From Myxococcales bacterium (lineage in GTDB: Bacteria > Myxococcota_C > UBA6777), in the NCBI GenBank assembly GCA_027005175.1, contig JALTMC010000557.1, positions 1,231 through 14,253 on the forward strand: 13,023 nt of DNA, written 5' to 3'. Both the position numbers and the translations under genes were made by a program. This document shows positions 1 through 6,397 of the stretch, piece by piece (the stretch's first letter is position 1; each line of letters starts with the position of its first letter). The notes beneath the pieces are model-generated. The model was not told the DNA's origin and searched no databases. It saw nothing but the letters and a program-made list of their open reading frames with translations.

Positions 1-1
1 T

Positions 2-385
2 CATACTGCTGTGCTTCATGAGCGCAGAGACCACGAACATCGACGCAGCACCACATCGTCGTCAAACCAACAGAATCCCTCTTCCTCCCACGACAATGGT
101 GGTGCCGTAGAGCCGAAGTTCCCGTCGTTGTCGTCTCTTACTGTCTCTGCTTCCGAGGCCGCTGATGAGTACTTTATGGACTCTCACGCAAAGGAAAGTA
201 ACTTCTCCACGCTCCATGCTGTAGAGCTTGAACCACGCCCTGAAATCCTTGAACCACGCCCTGAAATTTCAATGCCAAGGCACTCCGGTGTGGCGTTGCG
301 GGTGGTTCTCTTGTTGCTTCTCTTTTTCCTTCTACTCCTCTTCGCGGTCTATTTCTTTGATAACTCCCATGGCTCAATCCGTTGA
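2..385 (+). CDS. Serine-rich protein with C-terminal membrane helix (5' partial)
   Basis: The frame is open to the left edge of the window, so the true start may lie upstream; the first in-window candidate is a GTG at 11, too close to the edge to judge a ribosome site. About 90 hydrophilic residues rich in Ser, Glu, His and Arg are followed by one strongly hydrophobic helix (VVLLLLLFFLLLLFAVYFF) and a short tail (DNSHGSIR). That layout fits a protein anchored by its C-terminal helix with most of its mass in the cytoplasm. A 7-residue unit, LEPRPEI, occurs twice in tandem just before the helix. I do not recognise a family. The uninterrupted frame and the clean membrane helix argue that it is real, but low-complexity composition makes it uncertain. 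Confidence 0.5.
   Translation, partial: HTAVLHERRDHEHRRSTTSSSNQQNPSSSHDNGGAVEPKFPSLSSLTVSASEAADEYFMDSHAKESNFSTLHAVELEPRPEILEPRPEISMPRHSGVALRVVLLLLLFFLLLLFAVYFFDNSHGSIR
227..268 (+). repeat. 21-bp tandem direct repeat, two copies, coding
   Basis: Copies at 227-247 and 248-268 match at 20 of 21 bases. The period is seven codons, so the repeat is read in frame as two LEPRPEI units in the partial gene at the left edge. It looks like a recent in-frame duplication. Confidence 0.85.
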
Positions 386-540
386 GAAACCCTTGTCTCC
401 TAAGTTCAAAGGTATTGGGGGGTGCAAACCATCCCAGAGGTGAACTTGGGCTCCTGCTTGGCTCGACTCATAAAATATGGCATATACACCGTCCCCCGAA
501 ACGCGGCTTAAGATATATGGGGTGAATAGGAGATCTGAAA

Positions 541-1578
541 ATGCGTGTGTTTAAGTGGGTTGGCTACATCTTCTTGGGTATGGTGCTGCTTTTGGTGGGT
601 GGGGCGGTCTTGGCTTATTTTATGAACTCTTCTCGGGTGAAATCTTGGTTGGCGAAACCACAACCTCCCGGCAAAATGATAAGAATTTCCAACTATCGCT
701 TGTACGCTCGGGTTGCAGGCAAATCAGCTCCTACCGTTGTGGTCTTTCCCGCGATGGGTTCTGCGTCCTTTGAATGGTGGAAGATCCAAAAAACTCTCTC
801 CAAACAAGTGCGTGTTGTGACGTATGATCGCGGTGGATACGGATGGAGTGAAGCTGGACCTGCCCCTCGTACCAGTAAGCGTATTGTCGCTGCGGCTCGG
901 ACACTGTTGTTTCGACTAAAGGCGAAGCCTCCCTTCCTCCTTGTTGGACACTCCACAGGAGCTTTTTATGCACAGCATTTTGCACGTTTGTATCCAAGTC
1001 TTGTTCGCGGGATCGTGTTGCTTGACCCTGTGATTGATAACAACAAGTGGAATGCAAAACTATCTCGCAAGCTCTTTAAAAGGTTTGTTGACAAAACTTT
1101 ATTCATCAAACGAGGACGTTCTCTCGCAAAATTTGGCTTGTTTCGATACTTGACTGTGCTGCCCCAAACCATCCCTCAACAATATCACAAACATATTGTT
1201 GAAGTGTTCTCGAATCCAAATTCATACAAGATCTTTCTCGATGAATATCTGAGCTTAATGCGCATCAGTTTTCCTTTGTTGAAGAGCTTTCCATCGTTTC
1301 CAACGATCCCTTTGACTGTCATTTATCACGACAGTGATGTTGCGATACATCGGATGATGCAGTTTAATACAACACGTGCCCAAGCCGAACTCGTGGAGCG
1401 AACTTGGGGACAACTCACCCGCGAGTATCTCGCTTGGTCTCCCAAAAGCCGTTGGGTTGTTGCACAAAAAAGTACCCATCAGATCCATATCGACCAACCG
1501 AACATCGTGATCCAGGAAATTCTGCGCCTCGCTGCATCGGTGAACCCGTCAAAACCTACAACCCAATCGGTGAAGTGA
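541..1578 (+). CDS. Membrane-anchored alpha/beta hydrolase
   Basis: This 345-residue protein begins with a membrane-anchor helix or uncleaved signal (about residues 5-27) followed by an alpha/beta-hydrolase fold domain. Visible family landmarks are the early strand and oxyanion region VVVFPAMGSASFEWW, the segment VVTYDRGGYGWSE typical of the fold, the nucleophile elbow GHSTG with Ser138, and a late His in STHQIHIDQP (His313) that fits the catalytic His. The acid is probably in the YHDSD segment (Asp264 or Asp266), which is less certain. The substrate cannot be told from sequence; esterase or lipase-like activity is the default for such proteins. An AGGAG at 528-532 lies 8 bases before the ATG and supports this start. 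No clear partner gene: lspA follows 174 bases downstream behind a structured leader. Confidence 0.88.
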   Translation: MRVFKWVGYIFLGMVLLLVGGAVLAYFMNSSRVKSWLAKPQPPGKMIRISNYRLYARVAGKSAPTVVVFPAMGSASFEWWKIQKTLSKQVRVVTYDRGGYGWSEAGPAPRTSKRIVAAARTLLFRLKAKPPFLLVGHSTGAFYAQHFARLYPSLVRGIVLLDPVIDNNKWNAKLSRKLFKRFVDKTLFIKRGRSLAKFGLFRYLTVLPQTIPQQYHKHIVEVFSNPNSYKIFLDEYLSLMRISFPLLKSFPSFPTIPLTVIYHDSDVAIHRMMQFNTTRAQAELVERTWGQLTREYLAWSPKSRWVVAQKSTHQIHIDQPNIVIQEILRLAASVNPSKPTTQSVK

Positions 1579-1615
1579 TATGGACAGGGCGGGTCAGGGA
1601 TGATACAGGATTACC

Positions 1616-1714
1616 TTCAGTGGCTTGTCACTGAACTTTTGGAGAGCCTGAAGTTCGCATAGTTCTTCAGTCACTGAATTTTTGAAACGCCTGAAGGATG
1701 ATATGAACTTCAGG
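1616..1714 (+). promoter_or_regulatory. Inverted-repeat-rich leader upstream of lspA
   Basis: The 174-base gap between the hydrolase and lspA holds nested symmetric elements. TTCAGTG (1616-1622) pairs with CACTGAA (1629-1635) across 6 bases; TTCAGTCACTGAA (1666-1678) is a 13-base odd palindrome followed by TTTTTG; and CCTGAAGTTC (1647-1656) is the exact reverse complement of GAACTTCAGG (1705-1714). The CACTGAA...CCTGAAG block occurs twice, 43 bases apart (1629-1653 and 1672-1696). The first two hairpins are followed by short T runs and could be weak terminators for the hydrolase gene. The whole could equally be a folded leader or repeated operator sites. No known riboswitch class is recognised. 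Confidence 0.45.
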
Positions 1715-1752
1715 TTGTGGTGAGATGGGTTTTACGGGAGTTTGAGATAGCG

Positions 1753-2352
1753 ATGGCTAGAAGATGGGATAAGATACTATGGATCGCACTGGTTGTGTCG
1801 TTGACAGTGGGTTGCGACCAAACAACCAAGCGGGTTGCAGAGCAAACTTTGAAGGGCTCGGCTGTTCTGTCGATGCTTAATGATACTGTGCGTTTGCTAT
1901 ATGTCGAGAATACTGGAGCTTTTCTAGGATTTGGCTCCTGGTTCCCCGCCAAATTGAAGTTTTGGACTTTTCTTATTATGCCTATCGTTATGCTGACAGG
2001 TATGTTGCTTTTTGGCTTGTACTCTCGAAGAATGACTCGCCTTCAGCTTCTCTTTTTGATGTTGGCTGTGGGAGGAGGGCTGAGTAATCTCATTGACAGA
2101 GTCTTCTTGGGAGGGAAGGTGACGGACTTTCTCAATATGGGGATTGGCTCTTTGCGGACAGGCATCTTTAATATCGCTGATGTTGCGATTATGTTTGGTA
2201 TGTTTGGTTTGGTGATGACACAGTCATGGGCTGCTCCAAGGGAAGACTCATGGCCTGACCATATCGAATTCGATCCAGAGAGCTATATCGAATTTGACTT
2301 GCCAACCCCTATCAATTTCGAGTCGGAACGCAGAATTAAGGGCAAAAGCTAG
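1753..2352 (+). CDS. lspA: Lipoprotein signal peptidase (signal peptidase II)
   Basis: LspA is the inner-membrane aspartic protease that removes signal peptides from prolipoproteins after the lipobox Cys has been acylated. With the ATG at 1753 the protein has 199 residues and all family blocks in order: DQTTK (22-26), ENTGAFLGFG (52-61), GGGLSNLIDRV (107-117), VTDFL (123-127) and FNIADVAI (139-146). Asp125 and Asp143 correspond to the catalytic pair; Asn112, Asp115, Arg116 and Asn140 are also conserved. Four hydrophobic helices are visible. I chose the ATG at 1753 because its product begins like other LspA proteins and a GGGAG lies at 1736-1740; a GTG at 1717 in frame would add 12 residues. 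The acidic ~35-residue tail after the last helix is longer than usual and contains 8-residue repeats (HIEFDPES, YIEFDLPT). The gene is convergent with slyD, with 46 bases between stops. Confidence 0.95.
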   Translation: MARRWDKILWIALVVSLTVGCDQTTKRVAEQTLKGSAVLSMLNDTVRLLYVENTGAFLGFGSWFPAKLKFWTFLIMPIVMLTGMLLFGLYSRRMTRLQLLFLMLAVGGGLSNLIDRVFLGGKVTDFLNMGIGSLRTGIFNIADVAIMFGMFGLVMTQSWAAPREDSWPDHIEFDPESYIEFDLPTPINFESERRIKGKS

Positions 2353-2398
2353 AGCGTACCTGTTCTGAACGGGTGTATCAGCCCGGTTTGGAGTCTCA

Positions 2399-2887
2399 TT
2401 AATGGTGATGTCCACCTTCGCCATGAACATGACCATGAGCGATCTCTTCTTCTGTGGCATCGCGGATGCCCATGACCTCCACGTCAAAGGTGAGAGTGCG
2501 TCCTGCAAGGGGATGATTCCCATCGACCATAATCTGCGTTTCTGTGATCTCTTGAACCCAGAACATCTGGTATGAGCCGTCGCCAAAGTCAGTGGCGATT
2601 TGCATACCAACTTCCAGCTCAGGACCCTCCGGGAGTTTGTCTCGTTCAAATGTGAGGGTGAGTGCTTCGTCGATCTCACCATAGCCAGAGACTGGGTCTA
2701 CCGTTACATTGAGTTTGTCGCCGACAGAGCAACCTGTCAGCTCTTTCTCCAACCCATCAACCAACTCACCGACACCATGGAGATAGACGAGTGGGGCACC
2801 TGGCTCCGATTGGTCAAGAAATTCTCCTTGATCATCCGTGAGGGTATAGTTTAGCTGCACTACTTTTTTATTCTGAATTGTCGACAT
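2399..2887 (-). CDS. slyD: SlyD-like FKBP-type peptidyl-prolyl isomerase
   Basis: SlyD proteins are cytoplasmic FKBP-fold prolyl isomerases and chaperones that also bind metals such as nickel through a His-rich tail. This 162-residue protein shows the FKBP core (VVQLNYTLTDDQGEFLDQS near the N-terminus, then GVGELVDGLEKEL and DPVSGYGE), the insert-in-flap chaperone domain (about residues 72-130, ending VDGNHPLAGRTLTF), the return strand FDVEVMGIRDATEEE, and the metal-binding tail AHGHVHGEGGHHH. The tail is shorter and carries fewer Cys/His than in E. coli SlyD but has the same HGHVHG core. The ATG at 2887 is preceded by a GGAG (complement of 2897-2900) at a usable distance. It stands alone, convergent with lspA. 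Confidence 0.94.
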   Translation of the reverse strand: MSTIQNKKVVQLNYTLTDDQGEFLDQSEPGAPLVYLHGVGELVDGLEKELTGCSVGDKLNVTVDPVSGYGEIDEALTLTFERDKLPEGPELEVGMQIATDFGDGSYQMFWVQEITETQIMVDGNHPLAGRTLTFDVEVMGIRDATEEEIAHGHVHGEGGHHH

Positions 2888-2974
2888 AAGATCGTACTCC
2901 GTGTCAGCCTCAGCTCATTCGGGAGCTTTGGAGCGTTTTTGATGGGAGCACCATAGGCGACATTCAGAACAGAT

Positions 2975-3086
2975 GCAAGGGCGCAAGAAAAATTTGGGCA
3001 GAGTCCTTGTGCCCTGGGACCTTGGAGGAGGCAAGGGTACAAGCAAAGTTTGGGGAGAGCTTTTGTGGCTTGGGACTTTGGAGGAA
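2975..3086. repeat. 56-bp tandem duplication, two diverged copies
   Basis: Copies at 2975-3030 and 3031-3086 abut exactly and agree at about 44 of 56 positions without gaps. Most differences are transitions, suggesting an older duplication than the near-perfect ones elsewhere in the window. It is intergenic, upstream of slyD. I see no inverted terminal repeats or mobile-element hallmarks. Confidence 0.85.
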
Positions 3087-3121
3087 ATGTGCTGATGGGG
3101 CTTGTGGTTAGACAAGCTTAC

Positions 3122-3161
3122 TTTTTGGGGTGGGTGGATGGCTTTTGGGGTTGGTGGATGG
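3122..3161. repeat. 20-bp tandem repeat, two copies
   Basis: Copies at 3122-3141 and 3142-3161 differ at 2 of 20 bases (core TTTTGGGGTKGGTGGATGG). A third partial start (CTTT) follows. The repeat is intergenic and G/T rich on the plus strand. Confidence 0.85.
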
Positions 3162-3391
3162 CTTTGCTAAACGTCGCTTGAGAAGGCTGGTTCTTTGCCC
3201 TACATTTTACCGATGTCGAAGCACGAGAATACTGACTGGTTGGAAGGACCGAGGTAAAGCAGTCCGTTGCGAGTCCGACAAGGCATGACACCGAGGCATA
3301 TTCGCTATTCCAAGAAGTCATAACGAAGTCAGACGACGTAAATGCCTGTTTTTACAACCGACGGCAAACCGATCAGTGTTCTAGAGGGGAT

Positions 3392-4150
3392 TTAGAAGCG
3401 GCCGAAGACTGCGAGTCCGCCACCGTTGGGATCAACATAGGGAGTGATGGCCCAACTTGGTTTGTTGGGATCTGTGTTTCCGTAGTGTCGTCCGCGATCC
3501 AGTCGGGCCATGGTTGTATATCCCAGAATTACAAAAATCAGACCAATGGTTTGTGGTATGAACATCGCGAGGGCTCCAATTCCTCCAAGAATCCAGGCAA
3601 CATCAGCACCAGTTCCATTGACGTTAGCCATCGCAATGATAAAGCTGATCAAAGGGCCGGCAACAGGAACAAACATCATCCCAAAGAAGACGTTGACAGA
3701 AGGTGCGGCACCCGCAGAGGATGCAATCGCGAGACCGACAGCCCCTGTGATAACTGCGGCTGTATAAGCACCGCCGAGCTGCCACCAGCCGCGCCACAAG
3801 AACCAAGTGGAGCGGGCTCGGGGTCCCATATCGACAAAACGACGACCTCCATGACCTCCATGACCTCGACGGTAGTGTCGGCGTCGGTGCCCATGACAGC
3901 TCCCCTCAAGCAAACAGAGATTGCTGAGTTCGCCTGCTTTGGTTGAGGGGTTACGTTGTTCTTTTGCGATCCGTGCTATGACTCTTTTCTCATGGCGTGA
4001 TGCACCTAATGTTGGATCATCAAGGGTTGTTTGGACAGATAAAGTCTTGAGGAAGGTCTTGTCTTGGGTTGTAAGGGCTGCTTCCACAGAAGTTGTTGTG
4101 GTCAAGCTACCACAAAGTAGTCCAAAGAGAGCCAAATGGAACAGTTTCAT
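3392..4150 (-). CDS. Exported multi-pass membrane protein with Gly/His/Arg-rich segment
   Basis: This 252-residue protein is of unknown function. It starts with a signal peptide (residues 1-24, likely cleavage after SVEA). A soluble stretch follows (25-100) that ends in a His/Arg/Gly-rich run (HGHRRRHYRRGHGGHGGRR, about 86-104) and contains two Cys (CLLEGSC). The C-terminal half is hydrophobic, with helices at roughly 127-147, 153-176 and 184-213, then a ~35-residue tail ending in GGGLAVFGRF. An AGGAG ten bases upstream of the ATG at 4150 supports the start. It lies downstream of the OmpH-like gene in the same direction, but 222 bases and a duplicated block intervene, so co-transcription is uncertain. 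The His-rich run could bind metal; that is a guess. The GHGG part is encoded by a 9-bp tandem repeat near 3844-3870. Confidence 0.82.
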   Translation of the reverse strand: MKLFHLALFGLLCGSLTTTTSVEAALTTQDKTFLKTLSVQTTLDDPTLGASRHEKRVIARIAKEQRNPSTKAGELSNLCLLEGSCHGHRRRHYRRGHGGHGGRRFVDMGPRARSTWFLWRGWWQLGGAYTAAVITGAVGLAIASSAGAAPSVNVFFGMMFVPVAGPLISFIIAMANVNGTGADVAWILGGIGALAMFIPQTIGLIFVILGYTTMARLDRGRHYGNTDPNKPSWAITPYVDPNGGGLAVFGRF

Positions 4151-4310
4151 CTTCAGTCACTCCTAGTTTCAGACAATTCGCGTGCGGGCTGTGCTGTCTA
4201 TGCTCTTCATCGTTGTAAGGTAACGAAGAATACCCAACTTGTCTAGGGGAGTGTTGTCGAAACCGTTTCTTGGACCCCATCTGGTATGGGTCGCCTGGAT
4301 GTCTTGTACA

Positions 4311-4390
4311 CGAGTCCGAAAGGAAAGGCTTGCTATCGACGCTTCCGACGCGAGCCCGAAAGGAAAGGCTTGCTATCGACGCTTCCGACG
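4311..4390. repeat. 40-bp tandem duplication spanning the end of the OmpH-like gene
   Basis: Copies at 4311-4350 and 4351-4390 differ at one base (4315/4355). The right copy contains the last five codons and the stop codon (4373-4375) of the OmpH-like gene; the left copy repeats them, including the stop triplet, just downstream. Each unit can form a small hairpin (CGAGCC pairing with GGCTTG, 4351-4356 and 4367-4372; one G-U pair in the other copy). Confidence 0.92.
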
Positions 4391-4927
4391 CCTTTTTCGA
4401 CGCTTGGAGCGTCTTCTGCCTGTTTTGTATCTTCGGTTGTATCGCCGAATGACTTCGTTGGTATAGTCCATCGATGATGGAGCAAAGAGCACTCGGTTGG
4501 CTTGTTTGTCAAGCATCACAGTGATTCGATTCTCTCGAACCACAGCCGCAATAATTCGTTGCATCTTGGCCAAAACCAAACGCATCAGTCTTGTCTCATG
4601 ACGGGCGAGGCGACGTGTCAGTGTGCTGCGTTGCTTCTGGTATTGTCGAAGCTTTTTTTCCAACCGCGCAAAAGCACGCGCTCGACGTTTTCGAGACATC
4701 ACCAAACTTTGCTTCTTGAGACGTTTTTGTGCACGTTGTAACGCTTTTTGTGTCTTGCTCAATGCCTTTTGAAAACGTGCCTTCTCGCGCAATAACGCTT
4801 TCTGAGCCCGTTTCCCCTCGTCCACACTGCTCATTGCCTTTCGCATATTGACAAAGCCCAAGCGAAGGGTGGCATGAGCAGAGAGAGGGACAATCCATAA
4901 AAAAAGTACCAAGAGAGATATACGCAT
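4373..4927 (-). CDS. OmpH/Skp-family periplasmic chaperone with polybasic C-terminus
   Basis: Skp/OmpH proteins are trimeric periplasmic holdases that escort unfolded outer-membrane proteins. This 184-residue protein has a signal peptide (residues 1-19, cleavage near AHA), then the family's opening strand LRLGFVNMRKAMSSVDEGKR, a long basic alpha-helical region (about 40-125) fit for the coiled-coil arms, and the closing strand and motif VMLDKQANRVLFAPSSMDYTNEVIRRYN that matches the usual end of the family (D-x-T-x-E-V-I-x-x-x-N). Beyond it lies an unusual tail of about 20 residues, nearly all Arg and Lys. The ATG at 4927 has an AAGG 7 bases upstream. The gene follows the single-pass membrane protein gene on the same strand. 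The usual bamA or lpxD neighbours are absent, so its place in outer-membrane assembly rests on family resemblance only. Confidence 0.85.
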   Translation of the reverse strand: MRISLLVLFLWIVPLSAHATLRLGFVNMRKAMSSVDEGKRAQKALLREKARFQKALSKTQKALQRAQKRLKKQSLVMSRKRRARAFARLEKKLRQYQKQRSTLTRRLARHETRLMRLVLAKMQRIIAAVVRENRITVMLDKQANRVLFAPSSMDYTNEVIRRYNRRYKTGRRRSKRRKRRRKRR

Positions 4928-4941
4928 AATGACCTTGCTTC

Positions 4942-5045
4942 GAATGTTGTGTTTGTGAGTTGTAGAGGGAGAAGACGAAAGAATTCTCGTCTAGAATGTT
5001 GTGTTTGTGAGTTGTAGAGGGGGAAGGCGAAAGAACTCTCGTTGG
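4942..5045. repeat. 52-bp tandem duplication at the end of the single-pass membrane gene
   Basis: Copies at 4942-4993 and 4994-5045 agree at about 46 of 52 bases. The right copy encodes the last ~17 residues of the single-pass membrane protein; the left copy follows its stop codon and fills the gap before the OmpH-like start. The period is not a multiple of three, so the copies fall in different frames and the left copy is not coding. Confidence 0.9.
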
Positions 5046-5833
5046 TGGGTGGGTTTGGAGTGGCGTCTGTTTAATTTGAATCGAGAGATTGACGGCATCA
5101 ACCACGGAGAATTGCTTGTCGCAGGTTGTTGGGACAGTTCGGCAGAGATGATGGGTGTTTGTGATGTATTCCAGGACGTACGTGATGGAGGGACTATCTC
5201 TTTCCAGCGGAGGCTGGGGTGAGTTGTTGCGATTTCCACACGCAGAGAGGGCTGGATCAGCAAAGGTGTAGAGAATAGAGGTCTTGTTGTTGGGCTCACC
5301 TTGTTGAGGCTTTTACTCTGGACAACCTGTTGGGAAGTCCCTGGCGTTTGACAGTGGGTGGCTATCACGTCGTTTTGTTGTCTCGTGTGTTGTTGTTTTC
5401 CTTGTTGAAAAGCGAACTGGTACAACGCAGAGGACCAAACCAACAGGCCTAGCATCCCTACCAGACTTATGGAAAGCCTGGAGACGCCGGACTGTGCTGA
5501 TAGTGTGGGGGAGGGTCCTGGTGGTTCGCTAGGCTCCGCGATGATCGGCTCTGTGCGCCGGGTTGGTTTCTCCTCTCCAGCAACAGGGGGCTCTTTGATC
5601 TCGGGTGCCATCCAGGTGGTTGTGATGGAAGGCAAAGGCGGAGCTGTCTCTGAGAGCGTAAAAGCTAGCTGACTGTGTTTTACGACCTCACGGGCTGCCT
5701 GCTCCAGTTGCTGCTCTGTTGCAAGCTGTTCTTCGAGGTGGGAGGCCATCTCTTCACATTGCTGTTTCGTATAAAACGCAAACACATTTTGATGGCCATT
5801 CTTCTTCAACCATTGTTTCATGTGTTGGTCCAT
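4991..5833 (-). CDS. Single-pass membrane protein, function unknown
   Basis: This 280-residue protein has a charged, helical N-terminal part (residues 1-60, KQQCEEMASHLEEQLATEQQ), a Pro/Glu-rich linker (about 63-110), one membrane helix (about 118-142) and a Ser/Thr/Gln/Pro-rich C-terminal part of ~135 residues. Positive charge before the helix is modest, so the topology (N-terminus inside) is inferred. The start at 5833 is preferred because a GAGGA lies 5 bases upstream; an ATG at 5845 in frame has no ribosome site. It sits 67 bases downstream of the HTH gene and 63 bases upstream of the OmpH-like gene, all on one strand, so an operon is plausible. The layout recalls RodZ or anti-sigma proteins without their DNA-binding or known domains. 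I do not recognise a family. Confidence 0.72.
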   Translation of the reverse strand: MDQHMKQWLKKNGHQNVFAFYTKQQCEEMASHLEEQLATEQQLEQAAREVVKHSQLAFTLSETAPPLPSITTTWMAPEIKEPPVAGEEKPTRRTEPIIAEPSEPPGPSPTLSAQSGVSRLSISLVGMLGLLVWSSALYQFAFQQGKQQHTRQQNDVIATHCQTPGTSQQVVQSKSLNKVSPTTRPLFSTPLLIQPSLRVEIATTHPSLRWKEIVPPSRTSWNTSQTPIISAELSQQPATSNSPWLMPSISRFKLNRRHSKPTHQREFFRLPPLQLTNTTF

Positions 5834-5900
5834 GATGTTCCTCATCGTATCGTCAGAGAGCGTTTGTCATCGTGTTGTGGAGATCGTAGAGGCAAAGACC

Positions 5901-6167
5901 TCATACATCCTCAATGTCAAACTGATGGACTGGAAGCACACGTCTCGGGTTAACTCCTAGGGCAGAACAGTAGAAGCATATATTTTCCAAAGACATCGAT
6001 CCTGGATCTCCTCGCTCCATACGTTGGATGGTGCTTCTTGATAAAGACAAGCCTTGTTCTTGTGCTGTAAAAGCGAGCACCTCTTGACTCCAGTCACGTT
6101 TGTGGCGAAGTCGAATGAGCAGTCCACCCATTTCCCTTGACAGTGATGTCACCCATTTATTTTTCAT
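5901..6167 (-). CDS. XRE-family helix-turn-helix regulator
   Basis: This 88-residue protein is almost entirely an HTH_3/XRE (Cro/C1-type) domain: GGLLIRLRHKRDWSQEVLAF forms the first helices, LSRSTIQRMERGDPGSMSLENI the recognition and following helices, and ALGVNPRRVLP the usual end of the fold. It should bind DNA as a dimer. The ATG at 6167 has a GGAAGG 5 bases upstream, and the product begins just before the domain. An in-frame extension to 6308 exists but has no family content. It is the first gene of a same-strand run with the single-pass membrane protein. An inverted repeat and a -10-like hexamer lie just upstream, so autoregulation is possible. Confidence 0.82.
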   Translation of the reverse strand: MKNKWVTSLSREMGGLLIRLRHKRDWSQEVLAFTAQEQGLSLSRSTIQRMERGDPGSMSLENICFYCSALGVNPRRVLPVHQFDIEDV

Positions 6168-6211
6168 AAAAACCTTCCATCTCTTTGTTGAGTTACCCAA
6201 ACAACCTTCAA

Positions 6212-6258
6212 AGTATATACAATATTCATAAAAACAGCGCAGCATCACTTCTGATGCT
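6212..6258 (-). promoter_or_regulatory. Candidate promoter and hairpin/operator for the HTH gene
   Basis: On the minus strand a -10-like TATACT (complement of 6212-6217) lies 44 bases before the HTH start codon. The matching -35 position is poor, as expected for a regulated or extended promoter. Just upstream, AGCATCA (6241-6247) and TGATGCT (6252-6258) form a perfect 7-bp inverted repeat with a 4-base centre. It abuts the -35 region, so it could be an operator; a T run six bases beyond the stem on the minus strand means a weak terminator is the alternative. Confidence 0.35.
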
Positions 6259-6397
6259 TCCCATTCGATGTTGTTCTTTCCTTTCTTATGAGGATTGTTG
6301 TGAAACAAACATGGCTGTCCTTTGGCTTTACTTTCTGTTCCCAGAAACTTTACCCATGGGAGTAACGCCTTTTGTCGTGAATCGATGACACGAGGAC

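Larger units (their letters stand above)
2888..3391. other. Non-coding interval with two tandem duplications
   Basis: About 500 bases separate slyD from the exported membrane protein gene, both on the minus strand. Short open frames exist here but none has a ribosome site, family resemblance or codon pattern that convinces me. The interval holds the 56-bp (2975-3086) and 20-bp (3122-3161) tandem repeats; its G/T-rich plus strand looks like degenerate repeat sequence. The slyD promoter should lie in its left part but no good -35/-10 pair stands out. Confidence 0.6.

Noticed and set aside
458-486. Promoter (TTGGCT ... CATATA, 17-base spacing) before the hydrolase gene
   Set aside because: Both hexamers match consensus too weakly to separate from chance.
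2353-2398. Bidirectional terminator between lspA and slyD
   Set aside because: CGGG and CCCG could pair across 8 bases, but the stem is only about 4 bp with a bulge beyond it and there is no T run.
2915-3115. 66-codon minus-strand frame over the 56-bp tandem repeat
   Set aside because: No ribosome site; the repeat period is not a multiple of three, so the frame does not repeat as protein, and differences look unconstrained by codon position.
3118-3321. 67-codon open frame on the minus strand in the slyD-side gap
   Set aside because: No ribosome site upstream, no family resemblance, and its C-terminal part is simply the 20-bp G/T repeat read in one frame.
4239-4477. Overlapping plus-strand frames with repeated Arg/Cys-rich text
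   Set aside because: They are the 40-bp duplication and the antisense of the polybasic tail read in three frames; no ribosome sites.
6168-6308. N-terminal extension of the HTH protein
   Set aside because: It would run across the promoter-like segment and the hairpin, has no domain content, and the inner ATG has a good ribosome site.
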